A stretch of 64,000 nucleotides of DNA from Bacteroidota bacterium (GCA_016709725.1 JADJMG010000013.1:1-64000), one strand, 5' to 3'. Counted from the stretch's first letter, positions 1 through 9,683 are shown. Translations and numbers: made by a program. Notes: a model not told the origin generated them from the letters alone.

Positions 1-69
1 AACGTTATAAGAACTAAAAATCAAAACCGAACTTCGAATTTCATATATTAGCATCCTCTATTTCCTAGC

Positions 70-1681
70 ATGATACGAAATTATTCTCATCCTCTTCTTT
101 TGTTTATTCACTACCCAAATCACATTGGGAAGCGAATCCTCCATTTCCCTGCAAAAAGGTTGGACAGAGCTGGTGAATGATCATGATGCCGATGCTTTCA
201 AATACTTTGGACAAGCATATGAGCAAGCTCAAATTGAAAATAATGTTGAGAATAGCGCAATGGCATTATTGAATATGGGAATTTGCTCTTATGGTTCAAG
301 CTTGACCCACGGCTTGCAATATTGCATGCGGGCCTTGGAGGAGTTTAAGCAACTGGAAAAATCAGAACCTGAAAAAGCATTTATTGGTCGAAGTAAATGC
401 CTGCAATTGATGAGTACCATCAATGGTCGACAAGGGAAATATCGTGAATCCATTGCATTGAGTAAGGAAGCTATGAATGGATTTCCATCCGCAAACGATA
501 CTACAGGCTACCTTGGATTAATTTATAGTAGTTTGGGGGAAGCTTATCTTCGATTAGGAATATCGGATTCGTCCGAATATTTTCATCGGCTTGCTCTCGA
601 AGAACGTTTACTAACCCAAAATTTTACTTACTTGCCGGGCTCATATTTGAGTGTTGCATCCATCGAGTTAGGAAAAGGAAATCAAGAGCAAAGTCACATG
701 TATTATTCACGTGCCTTGTTTATTGCAGATAGTACCGGAAATCGGCAGGCGCAAGTTTCATCGCTCTTGGGCTTGGGAAGATGGACGCTCACTTTTGAGA
801 AAAACGATAAAAAAGCAGAAGAATATTATTTAACTGCAAAGCAAATTGGGGCTGAATTAACGGATAAATCATTTTACTTGAAAACTCTTCTGCAACTTCA
901 AGAATTAAAAAAGCAGCAAGGAAATTTTAAAGAGGCATTGAACTATGGTGAAGAAATTCAATCACTAAAAGATCAATTGGCCACTTGGGAAAAAGATAGA
1001 ATCACCAAAAGTTTGGAAATACAGTTTGATGTGAGCGAAAAAGACCGTCAGCTAAGCATCATCCAAAATGAAAAACGAATTGCCTTGCTCACGAATTATT
1101 TACTTTGGGGAACCATTGGATTCTTGATACTAATAGGAGCAGGGATCATTTTCTTTTATCGAAGAACCAATAAAAGAGATAAGCTACTTCTGAAAACCAA
1201 GGAAGAGCTGATGTCTGCTTTGGAAGAGCAAAAGAAATTGAAAGAGCAACAACTCCACAATGAATTGGAATTTAAGGAAAGTCAAATCAGCGCGGTTACT
1301 TTTCAGATGTTGCAAAAAAATGAATTGCTGAGAGAATTAAAAGAACGACTCGATCAAGAAAACGGCACTTCGAATGACCATCCCCTTCATAAAATCATAA
1401 ACAAAGGACTGAGTCATGATAAGGAATGGGCGCATTTTAATACTTCATTTGAAAGCATCAATAAGAACTTTTATGCTCGCTTAAAACAAGCTTATCCCGA
1501 CATCAGCCCAAATGATTTAAAGATTAGTGCGCTTATTAAAATGGGACTTTCCATCAAAGAAATGGCGGATATTTTAAATATTTCTGCCGATAGTGTGAAG
1601 ACCGCGCGCTACCGGCTTCGCAAAAAATTGCAATTGAACACAGAAGATAATCTCACCGATTTCATTCTAAATCTTCAATAA
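70..1681 (+). CDS. TPR-containing membrane regulator with C-terminal LuxR-type helix-turn-helix
   Basis: The protein is built as a Bacteroidota TPR regulator. Helical TPR-like repeats fill roughly residues 15-265, followed by a coiled coil, one membrane segment (LLWGTIGFLILIGAGIIFFY, about 325-345), a cytoplasmic coiled coil, and a LuxR/GerE-like HTH near the end (MGLSIKEMADILNISADSV). It probably senses an extracytoplasmic state and binds DNA from the membrane; ligand and targets are unknown. The open frame begins at a TTG (125), but the codons before it read as a signal peptide (IILILFFCLFTTQ) that lacks a start codon. ATG at 70 joins that peptide if one A is removed from the A-run at 78-80. 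I therefore place the start at 70 and suspect a one-base error; the real start is uncertain. Confidence 0.7.
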
Positions 1682-1824
1682 ATCGTGCAATGTACACCAC
1701 GCGACTACAGTTTTGTATCGCTTGTACACCTCATGTCTACCTGAAAAATTTGAGTGAATACCCTGATCAACTGTAGTTTTGCCCAACTAATATTCGATTT
1801 ACAGCATCCCAAAACTAAAATAGT

Positions 1825-2756
1825 ATGAAAAAAATTTATGCCTTCATTTTGCTTAGCCTAATAACGCAAGCAACGATTACGAACTGCGTAGCACAATGGA
1901 CTACGGTTTATCAGGATAACAATGCTCAGTTCTTTGATGCCTCATTTCCAACGGACATACAGGTTATGTAGTTGCCGCTGATACCGGTGGAGCTGTTATT
2001 CTGTGGAGCTAATTTCAACATTGTAATTGACACCTTAGCCGATGGTCAAAATTTGCAGTTCTTTGATGAATTGACAGGCTATATGGATGGAGGATCCGGA
2101 TTACTAAAAACCTCTGATGGGGGAAACTCCTGGAATTACATCAATAACAATCTAGGATTCTATTGCTCTGTTTTCAATTTTACAGATTCATTAAATGGAT
2201 ATTTTTCCGATGGTTCGCTTATTTACAAAACCAACGATGGGGGACAGACATTTCCGCAACAATATAGTTTTCCAAATTGTTATGACTTTGCGACAAATGG
2301 CAATTTCTGCATCGCAGCCAATGATATCGGAAATATTGTTTATACACTTGACAATGGTATCAATTGGCAGTCGGAAACCACAGGTATTAATTTGATAGCG
2401 AATGAGCCCTACAAAGTGGTTTTAGCTCCGAATGGAAATGCCTATTTGTTTAGTGAATTTTGTGGAGAAATCAGAAAGCGATCTACGATTACAACAAACA
2501 TTCCAACAACATCCATCAATAAGCGTTTATCGTCTATCCAAATCCTTTTAACACCCAAGCCACGATTTCCTTTTCGGAGCATCAGAAAAATACAATCATT
2601 GCAATCAATGATTTTTTAGGTAGGGAAGTGCAAACGATGAATTTTACAGGTATTGAACTTACCATCAGCCGAAAAGAAATGAGGAGTGGCCTCTATTTTT
2701 TGACAATCACAGACGTAAATAACCATACGGAAATTAGAAAATTAATAATACAGTAG
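1825..2756 (+). pseudogene. Frame-broken Ycf48/BNR-like beta-propeller with T9SS sorting domain
   Basis: A signal peptide starts at 1825 (MKKIYAFILLSLITQATI). The body carries propeller blade motifs of the GYMDGG...KTSDGGNSW type, and the C-terminus is a type A T9SS sorting domain (FIVYPNPFNTQATISFSE ... GLYFLTI ... IIQ) ending at 2756. These parts lie in different frames. The frame leaves near 1955, reading GYVVAADTGGAVI, returns near 2000, and shifts again between about 2475 and 2520. TAG at 1969-1971 stops the first frame. The intact product would be a secreted or surface-anchored propeller of about 310 residues. Three breaks in 930 bp could be real decay or sequence errors like those elsewhere in the window, so the pseudogene status is provisional. 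Confidence 0.6.
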
Positions 2757-3012
2757 ATTGATTTTGAAAATGCGTAGTGCTAAAGAAGGACAAGTCTACT
2801 TTAGATATAGAGCCTTTTGCAGGCGCGCTAGCCCAGTCGCATTATTCCTTGTTTAAAGAGCAATTGGAGCATCCGTAACCCACAAACTCTACTCAAATTC
2901 CAGGTAATTCCTTGCTTGTTAGCCTATTCTTTGGAAAAACGAGAATAAATCTGCAAATTTGTACAAGCGCTCTGTATTCGAGCATCATCTTGATAACCTA
3001 AAACAAATTAAT

Positions 3013-3981
3013 ATGCTAAGATCACTACTACTATCTTTTGCTTTGCTATTCGTACTAACGACCTCTCAAGCGCAGCAAAATGTATTTTTAACCATCACAC
3101 ACAAGATGGGAAATTCGAATTTTGCATTTAATCAGGTAGCTCAAAATAACCTGATGCAGAATTTTAAAATAATAAGATTAGACTATTATATTTCCGGTAT
3201 CATCATCATTCATGACGGTGGCCAAGAAATTTCTGTTCCAAGCAAGTATATTTTAGCGCATGCAGATGCAAATATTGTAGAAAGTTTAGGGAATTTTAAT
3301 GTGACTTCGGTGGAAGGAATTAAATTTTCCATTGGCGTAGATGCATCACTAAATAATTCTGATCCGTCTCTGCAACCTGTAGGAAGTCCACTATATTATC
3401 AAATACCTTCCATGCATTGGGGATGGAACTCAGGCTATTTCTTTTCAGCATTGGAAGGTAATGCAGGAGCTAATCTCACTACAAATTTCGAAATGCATAG
3501 TTTAGGGAATGCGAATTATTTTCAACAAACACAAATGGCTGCCGGAGTTAATACGGGTGGAAACAATATTTTTATTAATCTGAACGCAGATTATATCCAA
3601 GCTGTGAAAAATATAAATGTCGCTTCAGGACCCGTTGATCATGGTGTAAATGCAACTGACTTAACCGTACTGCAAAATTTCAGAGATTTTGTGTTTATCC
3701 CTAGTTCTGCTGCCACAGGTTTATCAAATAATTCCGCTGAAGAATTAAATGTTTCTATTTACCCAAACCCAACATCAGAGAAACTATTCATCAACTTCAA
3801 CGATAATAATTCAACAGCAGATCGATTAGTGATTGTTGACCTATTAGGTAACATCGTATTTGAAAATGGGTTAAACATCCGTAATGAAATTAATGTTGCT
3901 GATTTGGCGAAAGGGGTATATATCCTGCAGTTTTACAATCGTAATTCGAACCTTTCAAATCGAAGGATAACCATTCAATAA
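3013..3981 (+). CDS. MbnP-like copper-type protein with T9SS sorting domain
   Basis: I recognise the MbnP family from the N-terminal strand (VFLTITHKMGN), the LDYYISG segment and the diagnostic SLQPVGSPLYYQIPSMHWGWNSGYFF block. In methanotroph MbnP, a tryptophan is oxidised to kynurenine by the partner di-heme enzyme MbnH and contributes to copper binding. Here the family domain covers about residues 20-245. It is followed by a T9SS type A sorting domain (SIYPNPTSEKLFINF ... GVYILQFYN), so the mature protein should be exported by T9SS and possibly surface-anchored. ATG at 3013 is preferred to an in-frame codon at 2959 because it begins a clean signal peptide (MLRSLLLSFALLFVLTTSQA). The di-heme peroxidase follows two bases after the stop, so the pair is very likely one transcript. 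Copper binding and Trp modification are inferred. Confidence 0.8.
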   Translation: MLRSLLLSFALLFVLTTSQAQQNVFLTITHKMGNSNFAFNQVAQNNLMQNFKIIRLDYYISGIIIIHDGGQEISVPSKYILAHADANIVESLGNFNVTSVEGIKFSIGVDASLNNSDPSLQPVGSPLYYQIPSMHWGWNSGYFFSALEGNAGANLTTNFEMHSLGNANYFQQTQMAAGVNTGGNNIFINLNADYIQAVKNINVASGPVDHGVNATDLTVLQNFRDFVFIPSSAATGLSNNSAEELNVSIYPNPTSEKLFINFNDNNSTADRLVIVDLLGNIVFENGLNIRNEINVADLAKGVYILQFYNRNSNLSNRRITIQ

Positions 3982-3983
3982 AA

Positions 3984-5006
3984 GTGAATACACTATCGGT
4001 TAAGATACTAGCGCTCTTTTTATTTTCTGGTGTTCTTTTTAGCGGATGTGAAAAGGATTCATCAAACGATGGGGCAGAGGCTGTATTTATTATTCCACCT
4101 GGTTTTCCTTCGATGGTCTTTCCACAGGATAATAATTTTACCAGGGCTCGATGGGAATTAGGGAAGCAGCTATTTTACGAAAAACAACTATCAAAAAACA
4201 ATACCCTCAGTTGCGCTTCTTGCCATAAACAAGAATTTGCTTTTAGTGATAGCGTAGCGTTGAGTCTAGGCGATAACAATGCGCTTGGAAGCAGCAATGC
4301 GCCATCCTTGGCGAATATCGGGTATCATCCTTATTTCACCCGTGCTGGCGGCGTTCCTACCTTGGAAATGCAAGTATTAGTACCTATCCAAGAGCATAAC
4401 GAATTTAACACAAACATGCTCGATGTCATCGACAAACTGAAACAGAACACGAGTTATACTCAGCAAGCGCAATTAGCATATGGAAGAGATCTGGATGCAT
4501 TTGTGATTACACGTGCACTTTCCACTTTTGAACGAAGCTTGATCAGTGGCAACAGCCGTTTTGATAAATATGTAAACGACAGTACCCATTATTCCCTTAC
4601 GGCAAGTGAATTAAGAGGGTATCAACTTTTCAATAGCACACAAACAAATTGCAGCTCCTGTCACGCTGGATTTAATTTTACAAATTACACTTTTGAAAAT
4701 AATGGCTTGTATCTAAATTATGCAGATAGCGGCAGAATGAGAGTGACTCAATTACCGCAAGACCGAGCAAAATTTAAAGTTCCTTCTTTGCGGAATATTG
4801 CGTTTACAGCTCCTTACATGCACGATGGAAGTTTTGCAACATTACAACAAGTCATTGATCACTATAACAGCGGCGGACAACCTCATGTAAATAAAAGTAG
4901 CTTGGTGCATCCGTTAAATTTATCTACTCAAGAAAAAACAGATCTACTTAATTTTTTAAATGCGTTGAGTGATGATTCCTTTGTGAGAAATAAATTTTTC
5001 AATTAA
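3984..5006 (+). CDS. Di-heme cytochrome c peroxidase / MbnH-like lipoprotein
   Basis: This is a member of the MauG/CcpA di-heme peroxidase superfamily, shown by two CxxCH heme sites: CASCH at about residue 77 and CSSCH at about residue 219. The typical downstream elements FKVPSLRNIAFTAPYMHDG and LNALSD are also present. It starts at GTG 3984, and the N-terminus is a lipoprotein signal with lipobox LFSGC, so it is probably anchored in the outer or inner membrane facing the periplasm. In the MbnP/MbnH system the enzyme oxidises a Trp of MbnP. The upstream neighbour is MbnP-like and nearly abutting, which favours that role over simple hydrogen peroxide removal. Length (340 aa) is normal for the family. 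Confidence 0.85.
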   Translation: MNTLSVKILALFLFSGVLFSGCEKDSSNDGAEAVFIIPPGFPSMVFPQDNNFTRARWELGKQLFYEKQLSKNNTLSCASCHKQEFAFSDSVALSLGDNNALGSSNAPSLANIGYHPYFTRAGGVPTLEMQVLVPIQEHNEFNTNMLDVIDKLKQNTSYTQQAQLAYGRDLDAFVITRALSTFERSLISGNSRFDKYVNDSTHYSLTASELRGYQLFNSTQTNCSSCHAGFNFTNYTFENNGLYLNYADSGRMRVTQLPQDRAKFKVPSLRNIAFTAPYMHDGSFATLQQVIDHYNSGGQPHVNKSSLVHPLNLSTQEKTDLLNFLNALSDDSFVRNKFFN

Positions 5007-5027
5007 TTAGTAAACCTAGGCTGGAAG

Positions 5028-5122
5028 CTTGTAACTTGTAAGTCAGTTAGCATAAACCTTATAGCTTGCAGCTTGGGGCTTGTAGCTTGAGCTTGTAGCT
5101 TGCAGCTTGCAGCTTGAAGCTA
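5028..5122. repeat. AGCTTG-rich degenerate tandem repeat
   Basis: The gap between the convergent peroxidase and collagen-like genes consists of imperfect units of AGCTTGTAGCTTGCAGCTTG. They run up to and slightly into the stop region of the collagen-like gene. A related motif (AGCTAGCAGC) recurs near 60930. There is no coding potential. Confidence 0.7.
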
Positions 5123-6220
5123 ATTCACAACCATCACCCAACCATTTACATAATCATTATTACTAATTAAAGTTGAGCCTTGATTATAAATACACAATCC
5201 AACTAGATATGTTCCTGCAGCTAAACCTGAAACGGTTGCTGATGCTGAATATGAATCTCTGATAGTGTCAATGTCAGCAACAGAATAGAAAGAACCAACG
5301 AAATTAGATAAAGCAGTTGGAGTTCCTGTTGGAGCATAACACATGCCAATTCTTGCTGTGGTAATACCAGTACCAACTGCTAAAGGAGCCGAGGCTACAG
5401 CCACAATTTTTTGTCCGGCAGCAATAGTAACAGTGGCAGTTGGGCCTGCAAAAACATAAACAACAGAGGGACCAGTAATGGCGCTTACACTACCATTAAA
5501 TGCTTGTAAGGACACAACACCCGTAGCTCCTTGTGGACCTGTTGCACCTGTAGCTCCTTGTGGACCTGTAGCTCCTGTTGCCCCAGTAGCTCCTTGCGGT
5601 CCAGTTGCACCTTGAGGTCCGGTTGCACCTTGCGGACCTGTTGCCCCTTGAGGACCTGTTGCCCCTTGCGGTCCGGTTGCACCCTGAGGACCTGCTACAC
5701 CTTGTGGACCCGTTGCACCTTGAGGACCTTGTACTCCTTGAGGACCTGTTGCACCTGGAGGGCCAGCTGGTCCAGGTGTACCATTCACTGAGTAAAGTGC
5801 ATAAGGAACACTTAATAATTCAGAAGTACCTACAATTGTATAGGAAGTTCCTCCGTTTGGATCGGTCTCTGTTTTTACGAAATAGGGGCCAAGGGACCAA
5901 TCGACACTAGCAATAGTTCCAAGTACTGGAGTACCATCACCAATTTGTATACTTATTAAACCATTTCCATTGGTGGTTGTTGAATGTGTCTCAACAAAAA
6001 CTGGAGTTCCAGAGGAGCTGCCTTGAAGTACGCTAATCTTTATTCCAACCGCGGAATTTATTATTGGCAAATCTGAAGTGTCCGTCATGACGGCTTGATA
6101 ACTGATTCGGTTAGGCGCTTGAGCAAAGAGATTTCCTTGAAGCAAAAAGCAAAGCAATAACGTTGCAAAGAGATACTGAATTTTAGTTTTTGAACAATTG
6201 AAAGTAGAATTGTATTTCAT
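5120..6220 (-). CDS. Secreted collagen-like (GXY repeat) protein
   Basis: After an N-terminal signal peptide (LFATLLLCFLLQGNLFA, about residues 16-34) comes a beta-rich domain of about 110 residues beginning APNRISYQAVMTD. This type often precedes collagen repeats in Bacteroidota surface proteins. Residues about 146-235 are an uninterrupted Gly-X-Y tract dominated by GPQGAT triplets, which is a triple-helix-forming collagen-like region. A C-terminal domain of about 130 residues (SLQAFNGSVSAITG ... GWVMVVN) could act as a trimerisation or adhesive head. There is no recognisable T9SS sorting motif at the end. The GXY DNA is itself repetitive (5521-5790), so repeat number may vary or be mis-assembled. 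Function is unknown; filament or adhesin is likely. Confidence 0.8.
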   Translation of the reverse strand: MKYNSTFNCSKTKIQYLFATLLLCFLLQGNLFAQAPNRISYQAVMTDTSDLPIINSAVGIKISVLQGSSSGTPVFVETHSTTTNGNGLISIQIGDGTPVLGTIASVDWSLGPYFVKTETDPNGGTSYTIVGTSELLSVPYALYSVNGTPGPAGPPGATGPQGVQGPQGATGPQGVAGPQGATGPQGATGPQGATGPQGATGPQGATGPQGATGATGATGPQGATGATGPQGATGVVSLQAFNGSVSAITGPSVVYVFAGPTATVTIAAGQKIVAVASAPLAVGTGITTARIGMCYAPTGTPTALSNFVGSFYSVADIDTIRDSYSASATVSGLAAGTYLVGLCIYNQGSTLISNNDYVNGWVMVVN

Positions 6221-6250
6221 AATAATAGATTTTACAGAATGGAATATTTA

Positions 6251-6933
6251 TTAATTTGTCTTTAAGTTAAAAGTACTGAATGCTGTCATGTGAATGGGAA
6301 ATTTACTCCATGTTTCAATTGAATTTCGATGACGAACTACAACATAATAAAAGTTTCCACGAAAAGCAGGTGGAATATTAAGTTTGGCATTTCCATAAAT
6401 GGATAATAGCGAGGTTGCGGAGTAAATAATACTAGATGGCGACATGGGGTCGTGTAATTCAACTTGAATGGAGTCACAAATTCCATTACCCAATACTTCC
6501 GCCAGCATTCCACCACCTAAATAAAATCCTTCAATATAAAGATGGAGATTAAGCATCACTGGAGAAAGTAATGGCTGCTGAATTCCATCCCTGACTTTAC
6601 CCGTACTTCCCGACTTAAGCGTGTAAAATCGTTGTCCGACAGTATAACTCAATTTTCTATTAAGTGCTGCTACCGATGCGCCCGAGGTGCCCAAATAAGT
6701 TGGTATGACATGAGAAAATAATGCGTTTACAGGAGTATAGGGTTGTTGTAATCCTTCTCGAACAATCCCTGAAGTAGATTGGGATAGATTGTAAAATGCT
6801 TGACCAATCGAATAGCTGATCTTTCTGTTTCCTGCAGATAAGGTTGTACCCGTGGAAACGGTAGAGTTTGAGCCCACAAAACACTATTTACAGTAAACAG
6901 TAAAATGAAAATAATCGAGTAATATTTCTTCAT
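6251..6933 (-). CDS. Secreted protein of unknown function, frame broken after the signal peptide
   Basis: The start at 6933 gives a signal peptide (MKKYYSIIFILLFTVNSVLWAQ). The rest of the protein continues in another frame from about 6880 and reads NSTVSTGTTLSAGNRKISYSIGQAFY. One extra A in the AAA run next to the break (about 6877-6879) would restore one product of about 227 aa. Two copies of a repeat of about 45 residues are visible (RKISYSIGQAFY..REGLQQP and RKLSYTVGQRFY..RDGIQQP). The last 100 residues resemble a widespread Bacteroidota surface-protein segment (LHLYIEGFYLGGGMLAEVL ... VVVRHRNSIETWS), which in other proteins is usually followed by more sequence. It stops here at NLKTN, so the protein may be truncated. 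It lies 31 bp upstream of the collagen-like gene on the same strand. Confidence 0.6.
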
Positions 6934-7059
6934 TTAAAGTATTTGATAGCAATTTGCATTTTATTAATCGAATCTACAATAGCGCTTGTACATTAAATCA
7001 ACAAAATACTGAAAATCAATATAAAAATAGGGGAATGCTCCATGAACTTGTAGAGTGGA

Positions 7060-7176
7060 GACCCAGAATGGGTCTAATGTTTATAGAAAAAATGTGGTAT
7101 GTTGTTGTTCGACCCCTTCGGGGTCGTATATTTTTGCGATCTTTTTTTTCTATAAACATGTGATGCCTACGGCATC
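7060..7176. repeat. Composite palindromic (REP/MITE-like) element
   Basis: Three perfect hairpins stand in order: GACCCAGAATGGGTC (7060-7074), CGACCCCTTCGGGGTCG (7110-7126) and GATGCCTACGGCATC (7162-7176). The middle hairpin is flanked by inverted arms TTTATAGAAAAAA (7080-7092) and TTTTTTTTCTATAAA (7142-7156), giving a nested cruciform. No protein is encoded. The arrangement suggests a non-autonomous mobile or REP-like repeat, but only one copy is in this window. The rest of the gap 6934-7299 holds only a terminator. Confidence 0.6.
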
Positions 7177-7224
7177 TTGATGATTAAATCAATGACATTG
7201 GAGGAGAGCCTCAACCTCCTCAAT

Positions 7225-7264
7225 AAAGAAAACGGATTCTATTTCTAGAACCCGTTTTCTTTTA
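7225..7264 (-). terminator. Rho-independent terminator of the delta-60 repeat gene
   Basis: AAAGAAAACGG pairs with CCGTTTTCTTT around a small loop containing TTCT/AGAA, with A/T runs on both sides. It lies about 35 bp after the stop of the gene ending at 7300 on the minus strand, and could work in both directions. Confidence 0.6.
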
Positions 7265-7299
7265 TTTTTCTCCGAAAAAAATTTCCTAATAATCCATCT

Positions 7300-8901
7300 T
7301 TAATTTTGAATCATCACTTTAGCCGTAATCGATGATCCATTTTCTTGAATTAGATTTACGAGATAAAATCCGTTAGAAAGAGTAGAAGGAAATTGATAAA
7401 CTACTTTGCTTTTATCGGTTCCTTGATTCTTTATCTGTATTTGATCTATTGTTCTTCCAAAACCGTCCATTAACATCAATTGAATATTAGAAGAAGCCGA
7501 TTCATTCCACTCAATGACTATTGAATTTCCGGATTTAGTTGGATTTGGGTAAAGTGAAACTGTCGTACTTTGATTGATCTCAGAAATTCCAGTCGATACA
7601 TCATTCCAGTAGCGCACCAAGGCTAAATCATTTTGACTTCCGTTGTTTGCTTTTCCTGCTAAGATAATTTTTCCGTCAGCTTGTAAGGTTATAGCATTTG
7701 CTTCATCAAAATCATTCATGATAGGCGTTAATACTAATCCATCATTTCCAAAGGTAGTATCAACTTGTCCATTGGCGTCGTAACGCATTAATAAGAAGTC
7801 GCGATCGTCGAAAAAGAATCCGCCAGAAGTCCCACCCACTAGTATTTTTCCATTGCTCTGAATGGTTACATCATATCCAACATCTTGAATGTCGTTATCG
7901 AATTGGACGATACCTGAACTTCCAAATGTGGGTACAAGAACCCCAACACTATCGTATTTAACCAAGATCATATCAAAAGAAAAATCAGGAAGTGTTGTGA
8001 ATCCACTAATAACTATTCCACCATCGGCACTTTGTTTCATTCCTAATGCATCCTCAATATAGTCTACAGAAATAGGAGTGAGGGTTATCCCTGAAGTTCC
8101 GAAAGTAGAATCGATGATACCATCTGCAGTAAAGCGAGCCACCAATATATCAAAGTCAAATTGCCCAGAGAGTGTTAATCCTTGATCAAAATGTCCGCTA
8201 GCTACAATTTTACCATCTGCTTGAAGGAAAACATTGTTAAATTTATTATCAATTTCTGTAACTGAAATGATTGCAACTCCACCAACACCGAACGTAGTGT
8301 CTAAACTTCCATTTTGATTCAATCGAACCAGAGAAGGCATATTATGTCCTCCCGCATCTAATACAGACCCTGCCAAAACAATTTTTCCATCAGCTTGCAG
8401 AGCCATCGCATTTGCAAATTCATCTCCTGCAAAAAAGCGTGGTGTTGCAAAACCGTTAATTCCAAAGGTAGAATCCAAACTTCCATCACTATTTAATTGC
8501 ATACAAAGAGTTGAAAATATAAAGTTAGGATCGGCAGCAGTGCCTGCAATCAATATTTTCCCATCGTCTTTGATGATCGTTTCATAAGCATACGATTCAT
8601 TAAAATTGGGAATTATCACTATACCACTATCATTAAAGGTAGTGTCGAACGCTCCATTTGGAAGTAATCGTATTGCGAGCAATTTCCCAGAAAATGAAGG
8701 GGTTAAAGCAGTGCCTACCGTCACAACCTTCTGATCAAATGGTTGCACTTTTACATCGGTAAGGTTTTCATGAAATCCAAAATCATAAATCACTTTTCCA
8801 TTTCCATTAAAAGAAGAATCTACCATCCCCGGAATTTGAGCCGAAGTATTGATAGCAAAAGCAAAAATAAGCCCTAGGGCAAACGAGTAACTTTTTTTCA
8901 T
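7300..8901 (-). CDS. T9SS-exported delta-60 repeat protein
   Basis: A signal peptide (KKSYSFALGLIFAFAINTSAQ) precedes about eight repeats of roughly 55 residues. Each has the form LQADGKI(V/L)..G....... L.RY...G..D.TFG..G(I/V), the pattern of the 'delta-60 repeat' family, and the repeats fill residues 20-430. The C-terminus is a T9SS type A sorting domain (SLYPNPTKSGNSIVIEW ... GFYLVNLIQENGSSITAKVMIQ). The fold is probably a propeller-like or elongated beta structure exposed outside the cell; no enzymatic residues are evident. It is a single-gene unit with its own downstream terminator. Function is unknown. Confidence 0.85.
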   Translation of the reverse strand: MKKSYSFALGLIFAFAINTSAQIPGMVDSSFNGNGKVIYDFGFHENLTDVKVQPFDQKVVTVGTALTPSFSGKLLAIRLLPNGAFDTTFNDSGIVIIPNFNESYAYETIIKDDGKILIAGTAADPNFIFSTLCMQLNSDGSLDSTFGINGFATPRFFAGDEFANAMALQADGKIVLAGSVLDAGGHNMPSLVRLNQNGSLDTTFGVGGVAIISVTEIDNKFNNVFLQADGKIVASGHFDQGLTLSGQFDFDILVARFTADGIIDSTFGTSGITLTPISVDYIEDALGMKQSADGGIVISGFTTLPDFSFDMILVKYDSVGVLVPTFGSSGIVQFDNDIQDVGYDVTIQSNGKILVGGTSGGFFFDDRDFLLMRYDANGQVDTTFGNDGLVLTPIMNDFDEANAITLQADGKIILAGKANNGSQNDLALVRYWNDVSTGISEINQSTTVSLYPNPTKSGNSIVIEWNESASSNIQLMLMDGFGRTIDQIQIKNQGTDKSKVVYQFPSTLSNGFYLVNLIQENGSSITAKVMIQN

Positions 8902-9154
8902 AATATTTAATTTTTTTGCGAAAATAGTGAAGTGGCCAATGAACTTTTAGACGGGGTCGTACATGTACATGAATTTGTAAGCTAAATTGATTTTAGATGT
9001 CAGACACCATTTTGATAAAATTTAACATGATCAAATTTGGTTTTAATTAAAATTTGCTTTTTCAATTTGTAGTTAAATGATTTTCAATTGATTGAAAAAA
9101 TGGCTCTTGTTGGTAAATCCATCAATAATTACTCTAAATTCGAACTTCAATTTT

Positions 9155-9162
9155 TACTTTTG
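9155..9162 (+). promoter_or_regulatory. Candidate Bacteroidota -7 box of the DUF4920 gene
   Basis: TACTTTTG matches TAnnTTTG and lies 24 bp before the start codon at 9186. No good -33 TTG lies 19 bp upstream, so support is partial. The remainder of 8902-9185 is AT-rich without other features. Confidence 0.35.
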
Positions 9163-9185
9163 TACCAGAGAATAAAATCAAAAAA

Positions 9186-9683
9186 ATGAAAAAATTAGTA
9201 TTGTTTGGATCGATCATCTTCGCCTTATCTTCTTGCGGATCAAAATCGAATGAAGAAAAAGTAAATCCTGAAGTGGATTCTACTGTGATTGCTGCAAAAT
9301 TTGGCGCTGACATCGAAGAATCGGGAGCTATCACCATGGATTCACTTGTGGCGATGATTAATGGCGGAGCTACAACTGTGGAGAACGTAAAAGTGGAAGG
9401 GAAAATAAATGCTGCTTGTCAAACGAAAGGATGCTGGATGACAGTCGATAAAAGCGATGGGTCTACTATGCGAGTAAGTTTTAAGGATTATGGATTTTTT
9501 GTTCCTAAAGATTGTGCAGGAAAACAAGCTGTAATGATGGGTCGTGCATTTGTAGATACAACCTCAGTGGAAGATCTACGTCACTATGCTAAAGACGATG
9601 GCAAATCGAAAGAAGAAATTGAAAAAATTACGGAGCCAGAGTACGCATTGTCGTTCGAGGCGGATGGAGTAATTATCAAGTAA
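9186..9683 (+). CDS. DUF4920 lipoprotein
   Basis: The lipoprotein signal MKKLVLFGSIIFALSSC has its lipobox Cys at residue 17. The mature part matches DUF4920: FGADIEESGAITMDSLVAMI, then VEGKINAACQTKGCWMTVD and MRVSFKDYGFFVPKD. The conserved pair in CQTKGCW could bind a metal or heme, or form a disulfide, but the family has no established function. The domain resembles a small OB-like beta barrel. The gene is flanked by a candidate -7 box and a strong terminator, so it is probably monocistronic. Confidence 0.85.
   Translation: MKKLVLFGSIIFALSSCGSKSNEEKVNPEVDSTVIAAKFGADIEESGAITMDSLVAMINGGATTVENVKVEGKINAACQTKGCWMTVDKSDGSTMRVSFKDYGFFVPKDCAGKQAVMMGRAFVDTTSVEDLRHYAKDDGKSKEEIEKITEPEYALSFEADGVIIK

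Noticed and set aside
1..69. A possible end of another gene at the left edge
   Set aside because: The 69 bp hold no stop-codon-delimited reading frame of gene quality.
2777..2878. A short frame beginning at GTG 2777 with protein-like composition (LDIEPFAGALAQSHYSLFKEQL)
   Set aside because: Only 33 codons, no recognisable domain, and no start context. Could be a remnant but is not supportable.
5485..5910. Several overlapping reading frames across the collagen-like region on both strands
   Set aside because: They are produced by the GXY DNA repeat; compositions are extreme (Cys/Leu/Arg runs) and none has a family match, while the minus-strand GXY frame has signal peptide and flanking domains.
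6954..7163. A 69-codon plus-strand frame
   Set aside because: It overlays the hairpin element and has no coding signature.
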